Below, one piece after another: positions 26,333 to 34,804 of a DNA stretch of 64,000 nt. Location: assembly GCA_017511535.1 (NCBI GenBank), contig JAFWJS010000035.1, positions 62,001 through 126,000 on the forward strand, given 5' to 3'. This DNA is from Eubacterium sp. (GTDB taxonomy: Bacteria > Bacillota > Clostridia > Peptostreptococcales > Anaerovoracaceae). A program made the position numbers and the translations under genes. A model generated the notes under the pieces. The model made no database searches. It saw only the letters and a list, made by a program, of their open reading frames with translations, and was not told where the DNA came from. Every line of letters starts with the position of its first letter. The stretch's first letter is position 1.

Positions 26333-26572
26333 CTATTCAGCTGTGTATGGGAGCAGCGCAACGATGCGGGCTCTCTTAACTGCTGTCGTGATCTGTCTCT
26401 GATGCTTGGCGCATGTTCCGGTGATTCTTCTAGGAAGGATCTTACCTCTTTCTGTCACGAAATTCTGCAGTCTGTCTACATCTTTATAGTCGATGACGAT
26501 CGACTTGTCGGCACAGAACTGGCAGACCTTGCGTCTTCTGTTCATGCCGCTCATGTGTCTTCTGTTTTCCAT
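26333..26572 (-). CDS. rpsR: 30S ribosomal protein bS18
   Basis: The 79-residue protein contains the S18 core [63 protein letters not shown]. The CxxC pair and the CxxH in TGTCAKHQR suggest the zinc-binding (C+) form. The ATG at 26572 is preferred because AGGAAGGAAGA lies at a good distance; a GTG two codons upstream is too close to it. Last gene of the rpsF-ssb-rpsR operon. Confidence 0.95.
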   Translation of the reverse strand: MENRRHMSGMNRRRKVCQFCADKSIVIDYKDVDRLQNFVTERGKILPRRITGTCAKHQRQITTAVKRARIVALLPYTAE

Positions 26573-26627
26573 ATTCACTATCTTCCTTTCCTACTAATGA
26601 AGCATGTGTCCCGTGTGAAGGCTGTGC

Positions 26628-27101
26628 CTAGAACGGAACATCTTCATCGATCGCTTCGAAAGAATCAGGCATGTCGTCGTCAGGCTGTGAGGTCTGTGGA
26701 GCCTGGGCCTGCTGCGGAGCCGGTGCAGCCTGCTGCTGATAGCCGTCTCTCTGATAGCCCTGTCCGCCCTGACCGTTCTGTCCGCCCCAGTCGATGAACT
26801 CGACGCGGTTTGCAACGACGTCTGTAGTATAGACTGTTTCGCCGTTCTTGTTCTGATAGCTTCCTGTCTGGATCCTTCCCTGGATCGCTACAAGTCTGCC
26901 TTTCTTCAGATACTTTTCACAGGTCTCAGCCTGTCTGCCGAAAACTGTGATCCTCGGGAAATCGGTCTGTCTTTCGCCGCCGTCCTGACGCTGCGGTCTG
27001 TCGATCGCGATCGTGAATGATGCTACGGCCATCTGTGAGCCCGATGTATAACGGACATCAGGATCTCTTACCAGCCTGCCGATCAATTCAACACTGTTCA
27101 T
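26628..27101 (-). CDS. ssb: Single-stranded DNA-binding protein
   Basis: The 157-residue protein has an N-terminal OB fold (MNSVELIGRLVRDPDVRYTSGSQMAVASFTIAIDR, ending TTDVVANRVEFI), a flexible Q/G/P-rich linker (about 107-140) and the acidic C-terminal tip DEDVPF that recruits partner proteins. It lies between rpsF and rpsR, the standard Firmicute arrangement. Confidence 0.96.
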   Translation of the reverse strand: MNSVELIGRLVRDPDVRYTSGSQMAVASFTIAIDRPQRQDGGERQTDFPRITVFGRQAETCEKYLKKGRLVAIQGRIQTGSYQNKNGETVYTTDVVANRVEFIDWGGQNGQGGQGYQRDGYQQQAAPAPQQAQAPQTSQPDDDMPDSFEAIDEDVPF

Positions 27102-27134
27102 AATGACCTCGATTCTAAAAAAACACCCTCCGGC

Positions 27135-27425
27135 TTACTTCTCATCTTTATTGATGATCATATGTCTGATTACCGCGTCAGAGATCTTGAGCCTTCTGTC
27201 AAGTTCCTTTGGAAGCTCAGGTTCTGCCTGGAACGGTAACACGACATAGTAGCCTTCGGTGTTCTTCATGATCGGGTATGCGAGCTTTCTGATTCCCCAG
27301 ACGTCAGCTTCTCCGAGCTCTCCGCCGTTTTCGGAAATTATGCCTTTGACCTTCTCGATCTCTGCATCCTTCTGCTCCTGCTCGAGCTTAGGATCGATAA
27401 TGAACATCAATTCATAATTTGTCAT
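27135..27425 (-). CDS. rpsF: 30S ribosomal protein bS6
   Basis: The 96-residue protein starts MTNYELMFIIDPKLEQEQKDAEIEKVKGIISENGG and continues WGIRKLAYPIMKNTEGYYVVLPFQAEPELPKELDRRLKISDAVIRHMII, typical S6. The ATG at 27425 follows a strong GGGGAGGTG; an in-frame start at 27509 would add 28 unrelated residues. S6 binds the ribosome with S18, encoded in the same operon. Confidence 0.95.
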   Translation of the reverse strand: MTNYELMFIIDPKLEQEQKDAEIEKVKGIISENGGELGEADVWGIRKLAYPIMKNTEGYYVVLPFQAEPELPKELDRRLKISDAVIRHMIINKDEK

Positions 27426-27452
27426 GTTTTTCACCTCCCCATGGACTAAATG

Positions 27453-27473
27453 GCGCCACCTTGGTAATGGCGC
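27453..27473 (-). promoter_or_regulatory. Hairpin in the rpsF leader
   Basis: GCGCCA and TGGCGC form a 6-bp stem with a 9-nt loop about 30 nt upstream of rpsF. A leader bound by the S6:S18 complex is known in many bacteria at this position. I cannot confirm its consensus features here, so that identity is only suggested. Confidence 0.35.
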
Positions 27474-27523
27474 AGAGATATTTTCTTCTGCACGCTTCAT
27501 CAAAAACAAAAGCGCGCTTTATT

Positions 27524-27552
27524 ATTATACCCGAGCACCGCAGCGATTGCAA
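27524..27552 (-). promoter_or_regulatory. Promoter of the rpsF-ssb-rpsR operon
   Basis: On the minus strand TTGCAA (complement of 27547-27552) and a perfect TATAAT (complement of 27524-27529) are 17 bp apart. This predicts a leader of roughly 90 nt. Confidence 0.75.
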
Positions 27553-27622
27553 ACACTTTTTTTGTGCCGCATTCCCGTTACCAGACTGCCGGAAAAGGCG
27601 ATTCGATAACGATCCACCCCGG

Positions 27623-27652
27623 TTGGTATACGTCCGGATTTGGTGGTATACT
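27623..27652 (+). promoter_or_regulatory. Promoter of the MBL-fold lipoprotein gene
   Basis: TTGGTA (27623-27628) and TATACT (27647-27652) are 18 bp apart, about 40 nt before the start codon. Confidence 0.5.
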
Positions 27653-27693
27653 GATAACACCAATCAAGAGATCTGATAAAGGGAAACGGACGC

Positions 27694-28569
27694 ATGAAAA
27701 ACGTAAGCAAAAAACCATTTCTGGCACTGATCGTTATGATCGTCGTTACGGCACTCACTCTGTCCCTTGCAGGGTGTGGTCCGGGCCAAAGCAAAGGCTC
27801 AGCTGACGGTGCGGCGCAGGAACCCGCACAGGAAGAGCCGGGCGAAGCGCAGGATCCAGAAGCCAAAGATCCTCTAGAGGAAGCCAGGGATAATAAGCAG
27901 GAGGCACAGAAAGTGAATACAGACAATATTACGATAAACACTCAGAGCAGTATCAGGATAGAAGGGTCGAAGACGATCTACATCGATCCATATAAGCGGA
28001 CAGAGGCTCCGCACGACGCGGACCTGATCCTGATCACACACGCGCACTACGACCATTTCGATGAGCCGTCGCTAAGGAATGTATGCGGCGAGAAAACATT
28101 TATCATCTGTCCAGATTCCATGAATGTGGAGGTGGAGCACCTGGATCTGAGAGAAAAGGGACGCTTTGCAGTCGGACCGGATACTGTTACGAAGAATATG
28201 GAGGGACTAAAGGGTATCACGATCGAGGCAGTGCCTGCATACAACCTGAACAAGAATTTCCATCCGAAGGCGAACGGCTGGGTCGGCTATGTCATCAAGA
28301 TGGACGGCGTGACATACTATGCGGCCGGCGATACCGACGCGCTCCCGGAGCTGGAAGGCGTGAAGTGCGACATCGCTTTTGTTCCTGTCGGAGGCACATA
28401 TACGATGACAGCTGAAGAGGCCGCCGGACTCATCAACAAAATCAAACCTGAGATCGCGGTGCCGATCCACTACGGGACGATCGTAGGTACAGCGGCAGAC
28501 GCAGACACATTCAAGGCAGCGGTGAACAGCGGCATCAAAGTAGTTACAAAAGTCGAAGACGCGAAATAA
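27694..28569 (+). CDS. Lipoprotein with a metallo-beta-lactamase fold (UlaG/YtkL-like hydrolase)
   Basis: The 291-residue product has a lipoprotein signal with lipobox LAGC (Cys near residue 28) and an acidic low-complexity linker to about residue 75. It then has an MBL hydrolase domain. The metal-binding motif is LILITHAHYDHFDE, followed by TYYAAGDTDALPEL and a later PIHYGTIVG. It should be anchored outside the cytoplasmic membrane, unusual for this mainly cytosolic family. Substrate is unknown. Sortase B follows 15 nt later. Confidence 0.85.
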   Translation: MKNVSKKPFLALIVMIVVTALTLSLAGCGPGQSKGSADGAAQEPAQEEPGEAQDPEAKDPLEEARDNKQEAQKVNTDNITINTQSSIRIEGSKTIYIDPYKRTEAPHDADLILITHAHYDHFDEPSLRNVCGEKTFIICPDSMNVEVEHLDLREKGRFAVGPDTVTKNMEGLKGITIEAVPAYNLNKNFHPKANGWVGYVIKMDGVTYYAAGDTDALPELEGVKCDIAFVPVGGTYTMTAEEAAGLINKIKPEIAVPIHYGTIVGTAADADTFKAAVNSGIKVVTKVEDAK

Positions 28570-28584
28570 GAACGGTTACACGAA

Positions 28585-29328
28585 ATGGCAGATAAAAACA
28601 GCAAAAGCAGAAAAAAAGGCGGCGCGGTATATCTGATCATCATTGTCATACTTCTCTGCGTGATAGCGTTCAGCCTGTATAACATAGGAAAGATCCTGTT
28701 CGGCTACTGGGAAGGACGCAGCACGTACACCAGGATCGCAGAAGAGGCCGGCGCAAGACCCGGCAGGGACGATGTCGAGGTGGAGTTTGAAAAACTCCGG
28801 AAAAAGTATCCGGACGTCAAGGCCTGGCTCTACAGTAAGGGGACGATCATCAATTATCCGGTCGCGCAGGGCAAAGACAACGAGTGGTACCTCCACCACA
28901 CGTTGGACGGTAAATGGAACGGAGCAGGGACTTTGTTCATCGACAGAAACAACGAGAAGCCGTTCGGGGAATTTCTGACAGTTATCTATGGGCACCACAT
29001 GAGAGACGGCTCCATGTTCGGGTCGCTCGTCAAGTACCGCGATGCAGAATATTATCAGAAGCACAAGGTGCTGAAGCTTTACACGCCGAAGAAGAAATAT
29101 GATATCCATGTGATCGGCGGATGCACGATCCCGGGAGACAGCGACAGATACAAGTTCGGTTTCAAGGATGAAGAGGATAAGCAGGAGTATCTCGACTGGA
29201 TCGCGATGAACAACGAAGTCGCGGCGCAGGACAGCGCAGCTGCAGACGACCGGATCGTCATGCTCAGTACCTGCACATACGAGTTCGACGACGCGAGGTT
29301 CGTCCTGTTCGGAGTGCTCAGACAGTAA
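28585..29328 (+). CDS. srtB: Class B sortase
   Basis: The 247-residue transpeptidase has an N-terminal membrane helix (about residues 15-38). Sortase B elements are VKAWLYSKGTIINYPVAQGKDNEWYLHH, the catalytic His in VIYGHHM, Cys in MLSTCTYE and Arg in DARFVLFGV. Class B enzymes attach proteins to the wall, often heme-uptake proteins. No protein in this window has a visible NPQTN-like sorting signal, so its substrates are probably elsewhere. It follows the MBL lipoprotein closely. Confidence 0.9.
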   Translation: MADKNSKSRKKGGAVYLIIIVILLCVIAFSLYNIGKILFGYWEGRSTYTRIAEEAGARPGRDDVEVEFEKLRKKYPDVKAWLYSKGTIINYPVAQGKDNEWYLHHTLDGKWNGAGTLFIDRNNEKPFGEFLTVIYGHHMRDGSMFGSLVKYRDAEYYQKHKVLKLYTPKKKYDIHVIGGCTIPGDSDRYKFGFKDEEDKQEYLDWIAMNNEVAAQDSAAADDRIVMLSTCTYEFDDARFVLFGVLRQ

Positions 29329-29408
29329 TTAGGCGATATAGAACGCAATTAGGCGATGAAGCTGTGATTGCAACTGATACAGCTTCGGAAGCGGCATAAA
29401 AACAAAGC

Positions 29409-29452
29409 AAAAGCCATCGGAAAGGGATGATTCCATACCGGTGGCTTTTTAT
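29409..29452. terminator. Bidirectional terminator between srtB and the phosphoribosyltransferase gene
   Basis: A 12-bp stem, AAAAGCCATCGG (29409-29420) with CCGGTGGCTTTT (29438-29449) and one wobble, is A-rich on the left and T-rich on the right. Upstream, AATTAGGCGAT is repeated at about 29328 and 29347. Confidence 0.85.
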
Positions 29453-29484
29453 ATGCAAAGTCGTGCTTTAAATGCTGTTAATGT

Positions 29485-30039
29485 CTAGTCTTCCTTGATC
29501 GTTCCGTCAGGATTGAACAGCGGAAGCTTCTCCAGGAATACGATGTCGTCTCTTTCTGCTGAATCGCCTTCAGCCAGGACTGCCATCTTTCCTACGATGT
29601 TTCCTTCTACCTGGTTCACCAGAGTCTCCATGGACTTAAGTGACTCGCCTGTGCTGATAACGTCGTCTACAATGAGTACGCGGCGGCCCTTGAGCTGCTC
29701 TGCGTCTGACTCCCCAAGGCAAAGTGTCTGTATATGATCAGTTGTGATGGAATCGACCTCAGTCTCAATGACGTTAGTCATGTAAAGTTTGCTTCCCTTG
29801 CGGAGGACCAGATAATCTTTACCTGACTGACGAGCCATCTCGTATGCCAGAGGAATACCCTTTGACTCGGCTGTTACGATGATGTCGAATTCAGGAGCCT
29901 GCTTAAGAAGTTCCTCAGCTGTCTTGACCGTGATCTCCACATCGTCAAACATTACAAATCCGGCAATGTAAAGGCTGTCGTTTACCGGGCAAAGAGGAAG
30001 CTGTCTCTTGAGGCCCGCGATTTCCATCTCATAAAACAT
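29485..30039 (-). CDS. Purine phosphoribosyltransferase family protein
   Basis: The 184-residue protein has the PRTase fold: EFDIIVTAESKGIPLAYEMARQSGKDYLVLRKG and the PRPP-binding loop VLIVDDVISTGESLKSMETL. It resembles the adenine/xanthine group, and its divergent partner is a purine permease, so purine salvage is likely. Exact base specificity cannot be told. The ATG at 30039 has AAAGGA upstream; a longer frame from 30078 adds 13 unrelated residues. Confidence 0.85.
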   Translation of the reverse strand: MFYEMEIAGLKRQLPLCPVNDSLYIAGFVMFDDVEITVKTAEELLKQAPEFDIIVTAESKGIPLAYEMARQSGKDYLVLRKGSKLYMTNVIETEVDSITTDHIQTLCLGESDAEQLKGRRVLIVDDVISTGESLKSMETLVNQVEGNIVGKMAVLAEGDSAERDDIVFLEKLPLFNPDGTIKED

Positions 30040-30082
30040 TTTATTACGTTCCTTTCTTTGATATGAAATTTTCAACAAATTG

Positions 30083-30133
30083 ATTATACTACTGATTCTC
30101 GGGTTGTTTCAAGGGGGAGGCCGGTTATATAAT
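30083..30133. promoter_or_regulatory. Back-to-back divergent promoters with overlapping -35 boxes
   Basis: Plus strand: TTGTTT (30104-30109), 18 bp, TATAAT (30128-30133) for the permease. Minus strand: TTGAAA (complement of 30107-30112), 18 bp, TATAAT (complement of 30083-30088) for the phosphoribosyltransferase. The two -35 boxes share three bases, so the promoters may compete. No purine riboswitch was seen. Confidence 0.6.
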
Positions 30134-30186
30134 AGACAGGTAATTATCAAAACCCATAAAAGTTATTATTAGAAAGAGAGAAACTG

Positions 30187-31557
30187 ATGGAGAATTTTTT
30201 TAAGCTAAAAGAGCATGGCACTGATGTAAAGACGGAGATCTCGTCAGGACTTACGACCTTTCTCGCGATGGTCTACATCCTTGCGGTCAACCCGAGCATT
30301 CTGTCGGCATCCGGAATGGACACACAGTCCATCTTCACGGCGACATGTGTATCCGCCGCGATCGGCTGTTTCCTGATGGCGTTCCTCGCGAACTACCCTG
30401 TAGCGCTTGCGTCCGGCATGGGACTTAACGCGTACTTCGCCTACACTGTCTGCGGGCAGCTTTCCGAGGCCGGGATCGAAGAACCATACAAAGTCGCGCT
30501 TGTCGCGATCCTGGTAGAAGGTATAATCTTCGTGCTTCTGTCGTTCACAAACTTCAGAGAGAAACTCGTCAATGAAGTACCGCAGAACATCAAGTATGGG
30601 ATCACTGCAGGAATAGGTCTGTTCATTGCGTCTATCGGCCTGAAGAACGCGGGCATCATGGTATCGAATGATTCCACTTTAATGACGCTCGGCAACATGG
30701 CGACGCCGCAGGTCATCCTTCCGGTGCTTGGCATCCTGATCATCGCAGCGCTTACGCACTATAACGTCCGCGGGGCAGTCCTTCTCGGTATACTGGCAAC
30801 ATGGATCATGGGAATGATCGCCCAGGTGACAGGCTGGTATCAGGTAGATCCGGAAGTCGGAGCTTATTCGGTATTTCCGAGCTTTGACTTTTCCAACTTC
30901 GTCCCTGTAGACAAGCACATCTTTGCATTTGACTTCGAGTGGATCGGCGGCCACATTCTGGAATTTGCCGCAGTTATCTTCTCATTCCTTTTTGTAGATA
31001 TTTTTGACACGGTAGGGACGCTGATCGGCGTCGCGGACAAGGGCAATCTGCTCGATAAAGACGGACATCTTCCGAACGCGAAGGGCGCTCTTCTCTCAGA
31101 CGCTCTTGCTACGATCGCAGGAGCCTGCCTTGGCGCGTCAACAGTTACGAGCTACGTTGAATCCAGCGCAGGCGTCGCTAACGGAGGACGTACAGGACTT
31201 ACCGCGGCGACGACTGGAGTTCTGTTCCTCGCGTCTCTCGTTCTTTCGCCGATATTCCTGGCGATCCCGAGCTTCGCTACTACCCCGGCTCTCGTATACG
31301 TCGGCTACCTCATGATCATGTCGATCAAGAACATCGATTTCAATTCTGATATCGCTGACGGTATCGGAGCGTTCATGGCGATCATCATGATGCCGTTCAC
31401 AGCGTCGATCGCAGAGGGCATCATGTTCGGTATGCTGTCATGGGTCATCCTGAAGATCCTGACAGGTAAGGCAAAAGACATCTCAGTCGTAATGTGGATC
31501 TCAGCAGCGTTGTTCATGCTTTACGTCGTACAGCTGATACATCCGGCGTTCGGCTGA
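30187..31557 (+). CDS. NCS2-family purine (adenine/guanine/hypoxanthine) permease
   Basis: The 456-residue membrane protein belongs to the AzgA-like branch of NCS2. Typical stretches are GLTTFLAMVYILAVNPSILSASGMD, ASGMGLNAYFAYTVC, DTVGTLIGVADKGNLLDKDGHLPNAKGALLSDALATIAGACLGASTVTSYVESSAGVANGGRTGLTA. About 12 to 14 membrane helices are expected. AGAAAGAGAG precedes the ATG. The divergent phosphoribosyltransferase suggests uptake coupled to salvage. Confidence 0.93.
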   Translation: MENFFKLKEHGTDVKTEISSGLTTFLAMVYILAVNPSILSASGMDTQSIFTATCVSAAIGCFLMAFLANYPVALASGMGLNAYFAYTVCGQLSEAGIEEPYKVALVAILVEGIIFVLLSFTNFREKLVNEVPQNIKYGITAGIGLFIASIGLKNAGIMVSNDSTLMTLGNMATPQVILPVLGILIIAALTHYNVRGAVLLGILATWIMGMIAQVTGWYQVDPEVGAYSVFPSFDFSNFVPVDKHIFAFDFEWIGGHILEFAAVIFSFLFVDIFDTVGTLIGVADKGNLLDKDGHLPNAKGALLSDALATIAGACLGASTVTSYVESSAGVANGGRTGLTAATTGVLFLASLVLSPIFLAIPSFATTPALVYVGYLMIMSIKNIDFNSDIADGIGAFMAIIMMPFTASIAEGIMFGMLSWVILKILTGKAKDISVVMWISAALFMLYVVQLIHPAFG

Positions 31558-31627
31558 TCCTGTCGCACGGTTGATCCATCTGAGCGTCCGGCTGATTCCC
31601 GGGCGTAAACACAATAGAAAATGAAAA

Positions 31628-31680
31628 AAGGACTGTTGCTTTTAGTGTTTATTCGGCACTTTATACAACAGTTCTTTATT
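31628..31680 (+). terminator. Probable terminator after the purine permease
   Basis: AAGGACTGTTG (31628-31638) pairs with CAACAGTTCTT (31666-31676) with one wobble, around an inner AGTG/CACT stem, and is followed by TATTTG. It lies 70 nt after the stop codon. Confidence 0.55.
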
Positions 31681-31727
31681 TGTGTTTAGCGATCCTGATT
31701 TTTCGGATGAGATAGCTGTCAACGGTC

Positions 31728-31858
31728 CAGAATAAGCCATGGCGCTGGAACGCTGTTACCATACATTCTCGATTATCGTGGTAAGTTTCCGGCATTTTGT
31801 CCGAAATGAGCCATGGCGCTGGAACGATGTCACCATGCATCCTCGATTATCGTGGTAA
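31728..31858. repeat. Tandem direct repeat with internal hairpins
   Basis: Two copies of a unit of about 57 bp start at about 31728 and 31801, with a 74-bp offset. Each contains GCCATGGCGCTGGAACG and ends CTCGATTATCGTGGTAA. Within each copy TTACCA or TCACCA pairs with TGGTAA around an ATT-centred loop. Only a handful of positions differ. No gene or known element explains them. Confidence 0.75.
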
Positions 31859-31866
31859 CCTCACAG

Positions 31867-32415
31867 CTACTGATCCGGAAGCTGTTTCATGGCGTCCAGC
31901 GTCTCGCTGAGCAGTTCGTCCAGCTCCCAGCCAAGCATGTCGGCGCCCTGCCTTATGACGTCGCGGGAACACCCCGCAGCGAATTTTTTATCTTTGAATT
32001 TCTTCTTCAGTGACTTCAGTTCCATGTCTTTGCATGACTTTGACGGGCGCATAAGCGCGGCTGCGCCTATGATGCCTGTGAGCTCGTCCACCGCAAACAG
32101 GATTTTCTCCATCTGGTGTTCAGGCACCACAGTGCTGCACTGACCATAGCCGTGCGAGCATACAGCGTGTATCAGCCGCTCATCGCAGCCTGCCTCGCGA
32201 AGCAGCTCGGGGGCTTTCTGACAGTGTTCCTCAGGCCACAGCTCAAAGTCAATATCGTGCAGCAGTCCGCAGAGTTCCCAGAAATCTGCCTCGTCGCCGT
32301 ATCCCAGCTTCTCAGCCATAATACGCATCACACCGCCTACGGTCTTTCCGTGGTGGATATGGAACTCCTCTTTGTTATACTTCTTAAGAAGTTCAAGCGC
32401 CTCATCTCTTGTCAT
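31867..32415 (-). CDS. HD-domain phosphohydrolase-like protein
   Basis: The 182-residue protein contains an HD fold: HHGKTVGGVMRIMAEKLG, then LCGLLHDIDFE (the HD pair) and a later HAVCSHGYG. ILFAVDELTGIIGAAALMRPSK is typical of small HDIG-type hydrolases. Substrate is unknown; relatives act on nucleotides or phosphate esters. It overlaps the EamA gene by 14 nt and is likely translated with it. Confidence 0.85.
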   Translation of the reverse strand: MTRDEALELLKKYNKEEFHIHHGKTVGGVMRIMAEKLGYGDEADFWELCGLLHDIDFELWPEEHCQKAPELLREAGCDERLIHAVCSHGYGQCSTVVPEHQMEKILFAVDELTGIIGAAALMRPSKSCKDMELKSLKKKFKDKKFAAGCSRDVIRQGADMLGWELDELLSETLDAMKQLPDQ

Positions 32416-33373
32416 TTTTCATTACCTCCGGTTTTACAGTTCCGGCTCCGGCTTTCCTGTCAGGAAGCTGAGCCATAACGACGGCTGTGAATATCAGAGC
32501 CGCGCCGATATATTCATGCATCGCCATTCTCTCGCCAAGAACGATCATGCCGGTAAGAAGTGAGAATACCGATTCCATACACATTATTATTGCGGCCTGC
32601 GTGGGCTCAGAATGCTGCTGACCCACGACCTGGAGCGTGTACGCTACCCCACTCGACAGTATGCCCGCATACAGTAGTGAAGGAAGCACACTTACTATCT
32701 TGTCCAGGGAAGGTTCTTCGAAAGCGAACATGAAGAACAGGCTTATCACGCCGAGCGTAAGGAACTCGATGGACGAGAGCTTCACAGGATCGACCTTTGG
32801 AGCGAAGTGGTCTATACACATGATCTGGACCGCGAATCCGAAGGCACACGCGATAATGAACCTGTCGCCGTATGATATGCTGAGTGACTCACCGAACATG
32901 GACAGAAGATAGAGACCTGCCAGACCGATCAGGACCGCGGCCCAGGTAAGGCGCGGTACCTTCTTCCCCAGAACAACTGAGAACACCGGAACTATCAGGG
33001 TATACAGCGCGGTAATGAATCCTGTTTTTCCTATGGTCGTGAACAGGACTCCGTACTGCTGCAGCGACGACGCTATGAAAAGGATGACGCCGCAGCATAT
33101 GCCGCCGATGAAGACCGTCTTGTTCCAGCTCATATCCGGCACGCCTTTATCGCTGCCTGACCGCGTTTCAGGACCATCAGAGCCGCTCTTTTTTCCCCGC
33201 AGTCTGTCCAGCACATAAATAACAGGCAGAAGGAATGTTCCGCCTATCAGAAAACGTATGCCGTTGAATGTGAATGTGCCGATCTGTCCGCCGTCTTTCT
33301 GCGCGAGAAAAGCGGTTCCCCATATGAAAGCCGCGAGCAGTATCAGCAGATTGCTTTTCAGTTGTTTGCTCAT
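32402..33373 (-). CDS. EamA/DMT-superfamily transporter
   Basis: The 323-residue membrane protein begins LLILLAAFIWGTAFLAQKDGGQIGTFTFNGIRFLIGG, the first EamA repeat, and the second repeat includes SSGVAYTLQVVGQQHSEPTQAAIIMCMESVFSLLTGMIVLGERM. Ten membrane helices in two five-helix units are expected. A hydrophilic insert of about 25 residues (GKKSGSDGPETRSGSDKG) sits after the second helix. Substrate is unknown, typically a metabolite. Confidence 0.9.
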   Translation of the reverse strand: MSKQLKSNLLILLAAFIWGTAFLAQKDGGQIGTFTFNGIRFLIGGTFLLPVIYVLDRLRGKKSGSDGPETRSGSDKGVPDMSWNKTVFIGGICCGVILFIASSLQQYGVLFTTIGKTGFITALYTLIVPVFSVVLGKKVPRLTWAAVLIGLAGLYLLSMFGESLSISYGDRFIIACAFGFAVQIMCIDHFAPKVDPVKLSSIEFLTLGVISLFFMFAFEEPSLDKIVSVLPSLLYAGILSSGVAYTLQVVGQQHSEPTQAAIIMCMESVFSLLTGMIVLGERMAMHEYIGAALIFTAVVMAQLPDRKAGAGTVKPEVMKNDKR

Positions 33374-33429
33374 ATCTACATTATATATTACAGTCTCAGC
33401 CGCAACAACGGGAAATGTACACAGCGCCT

Positions 33430-34674
33430 TTATTTTTCCAGCGCTGTCATTGCGGAGGAATATGCGAACTGGAGATTGTACCCTCCGGACTCCCCGTTTA
33501 TGTCCAGCGCCTCACCGATGATACGGATATCCGAGGCCGCGTTGGTCTTCAGCCTCATCGACTTAAGGTCTATCTGATCCAGCGATACGCCGCCTGCGGT
33601 GACCATAGCGTCGTTCCAGCCGCCTGTCCCGCTTACAGAGTAACGGAAGCCTGTTATCCGGGAAACTATACGCCGAAGTTCTGAGACGCTGACAGAGGAA
33701 AGCTTTCTTTCAGGCGCGTCTATGACCTTGTTTACGAAACTTTTCGGAAGTCCTGTGACGGAAGAGATGTAATTACCGGTACCTGCAGTTGATCTGGGCT
33801 GGTCTCTAAGTACTCTTTCGAGCATGCTCTCTGAGTCCATGTCTGGACAGTAGTTTATGACTATCTCGTCGCCTGCGTTGACATATTCCGAAATATGCAG
33901 CATGGCAGGCCCGCTGAAGCCTCTGTGAGTTATCAAAGCCGCTCCGCGGGACGTATGCTTACCACAGGACACAGAGACGTCGGTGAAGCTGACTCCCGCC
34001 AGATCCTCATATTCGAAATCCTGTACATATACCGGCGCCAGAGCCGGCTTCAGAGATACTGTTGAAAGGCCCAGATCTCTTTCCAGTACTCCGAAGAAAG
34101 AACCGTCTGATCCGGTCGAGGGATATGACGATCCTCCTGTGGCTATGACCAGCTTTTCTGCTGTCAGCACAGAGCTGTCGGAGAGAGTGACACGGATCAG
34201 AGGACTCTCAGGAGCGGCTTCATTTATTCTCGTGACTTCGCACCCCGTGCGGATCTCCCATCCGCTTTGCCGCGCCGCAGATAAAAGAGCGTTCAGTATG
34301 TCAGAAGACTTCATAGACTTCGGGAACACCCTTCCGTCTGACTGCTCCGTAAGAGGAACGCCGAGTGATCTCATCATTTCCATCAGCTCAAGATTACTGT
34401 GTCTGTAGAGGCAGGTACGTATCAACTTCCCGTTTTTACCGTATCTCCCGATAAAGTCTTTGATCCGGCCTCCGTGAGTTATATTGCATGAGCCGCCGCC
34501 GCTCATCAGGATCTTCTGTCCCAGCCGGGGCGTTTTCTCAAGGATGACCTTGCGGCCGCTGATATGCAGGTCGTCACGCATGGCTTCACCCGCGGCGAAG
34601 AACAGGCCCGCCGCGCCGCCTCCGATCACTAAGCACCCATATGAATTATTTATAGCTGGATCTTTTTCTTTCAT
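33430..34674 (-). CDS. HI0933/YhiN-family FAD-dependent flavoprotein
   Basis: The 414-residue protein has the FAD motif CLVIGGGAAGLFFAAGEA near residue 14, then ILEKTPRLGQKILMSGGGSCNITHG, LVIATGGSSYPSTGSDGSFFGV, AMVTAGGVSLDQIDLKSMRLK and a C-terminal IIGEALDINGESGGYNLQFAYSSAMTA. These are the hallmarks of HI0933-like proteins, which include reductases of steroid-like or other unsaturated substrates. Function here is unknown. It is transcribed away from the cobalamin unit. Confidence 0.9.
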   Translation of the reverse strand: MKEKDPAINNSYGCLVIGGGAAGLFFAAGEAMRDDLHISGRKVILEKTPRLGQKILMSGGGSCNITHGGRIKDFIGRYGKNGKLIRTCLYRHSNLELMEMMRSLGVPLTEQSDGRVFPKSMKSSDILNALLSAARQSGWEIRTGCEVTRINEAAPESPLIRVTLSDSSVLTAEKLVIATGGSSYPSTGSDGSFFGVLERDLGLSTVSLKPALAPVYVQDFEYEDLAGVSFTDVSVSCGKHTSRGAALITHRGFSGPAMLHISEYVNAGDEIVINYCPDMDSESMLERVLRDQPRSTAGTGNYISSVTGLPKSFVNKVIDAPERKLSSVSVSELRRIVSRITGFRYSVSGTGGWNDAMVTAGGVSLDQIDLKSMRLKTNAASDIRIIGEALDINGESGGYNLQFAYSSAMTALEK

Positions 34675-34750
34675 ATCATCTGCCTGCTGATAAATTCATT
34701 ATCTGAGAAGATGATACCATAAAGAGTGAACTGATTGTATACCGAAAGAG

Positions 34751-34778
34751 TTGACTTTATACGCCGCGGTGATACAAT
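34751..34778 (+). promoter_or_regulatory. Promoter of the first cobalamin-riboswitch operon
   Basis: TTGACT (34751-34756) and TACAAT (34773-34778) are 16 bp apart. The second cobalamin operon has identical boxes and spacing at 50302-50329. Confidence 0.75.
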
Positions 34779-34804
34779 AGTAATGCAATTCAATATTTTT
34801 ACAA

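Noticed and set aside
30039..30187. Purine riboswitch between the phosphoribosyltransferase and the permease
   Set aside because: The spacer is filled by two divergent promoters and the conserved loops of the purine aptamer are not visible.
31558..31727. Possible small gene or riboswitch after the purine permease
   Set aside because: No open frame with a ribosome-binding site is present, and only the terminator-like hairpin is seen.
34675..34750. Possible small leader gene upstream of riboswitch 1
   Set aside because: The stretch between the flavoprotein start and the promoter is short and lacks an open frame or repeat structure.
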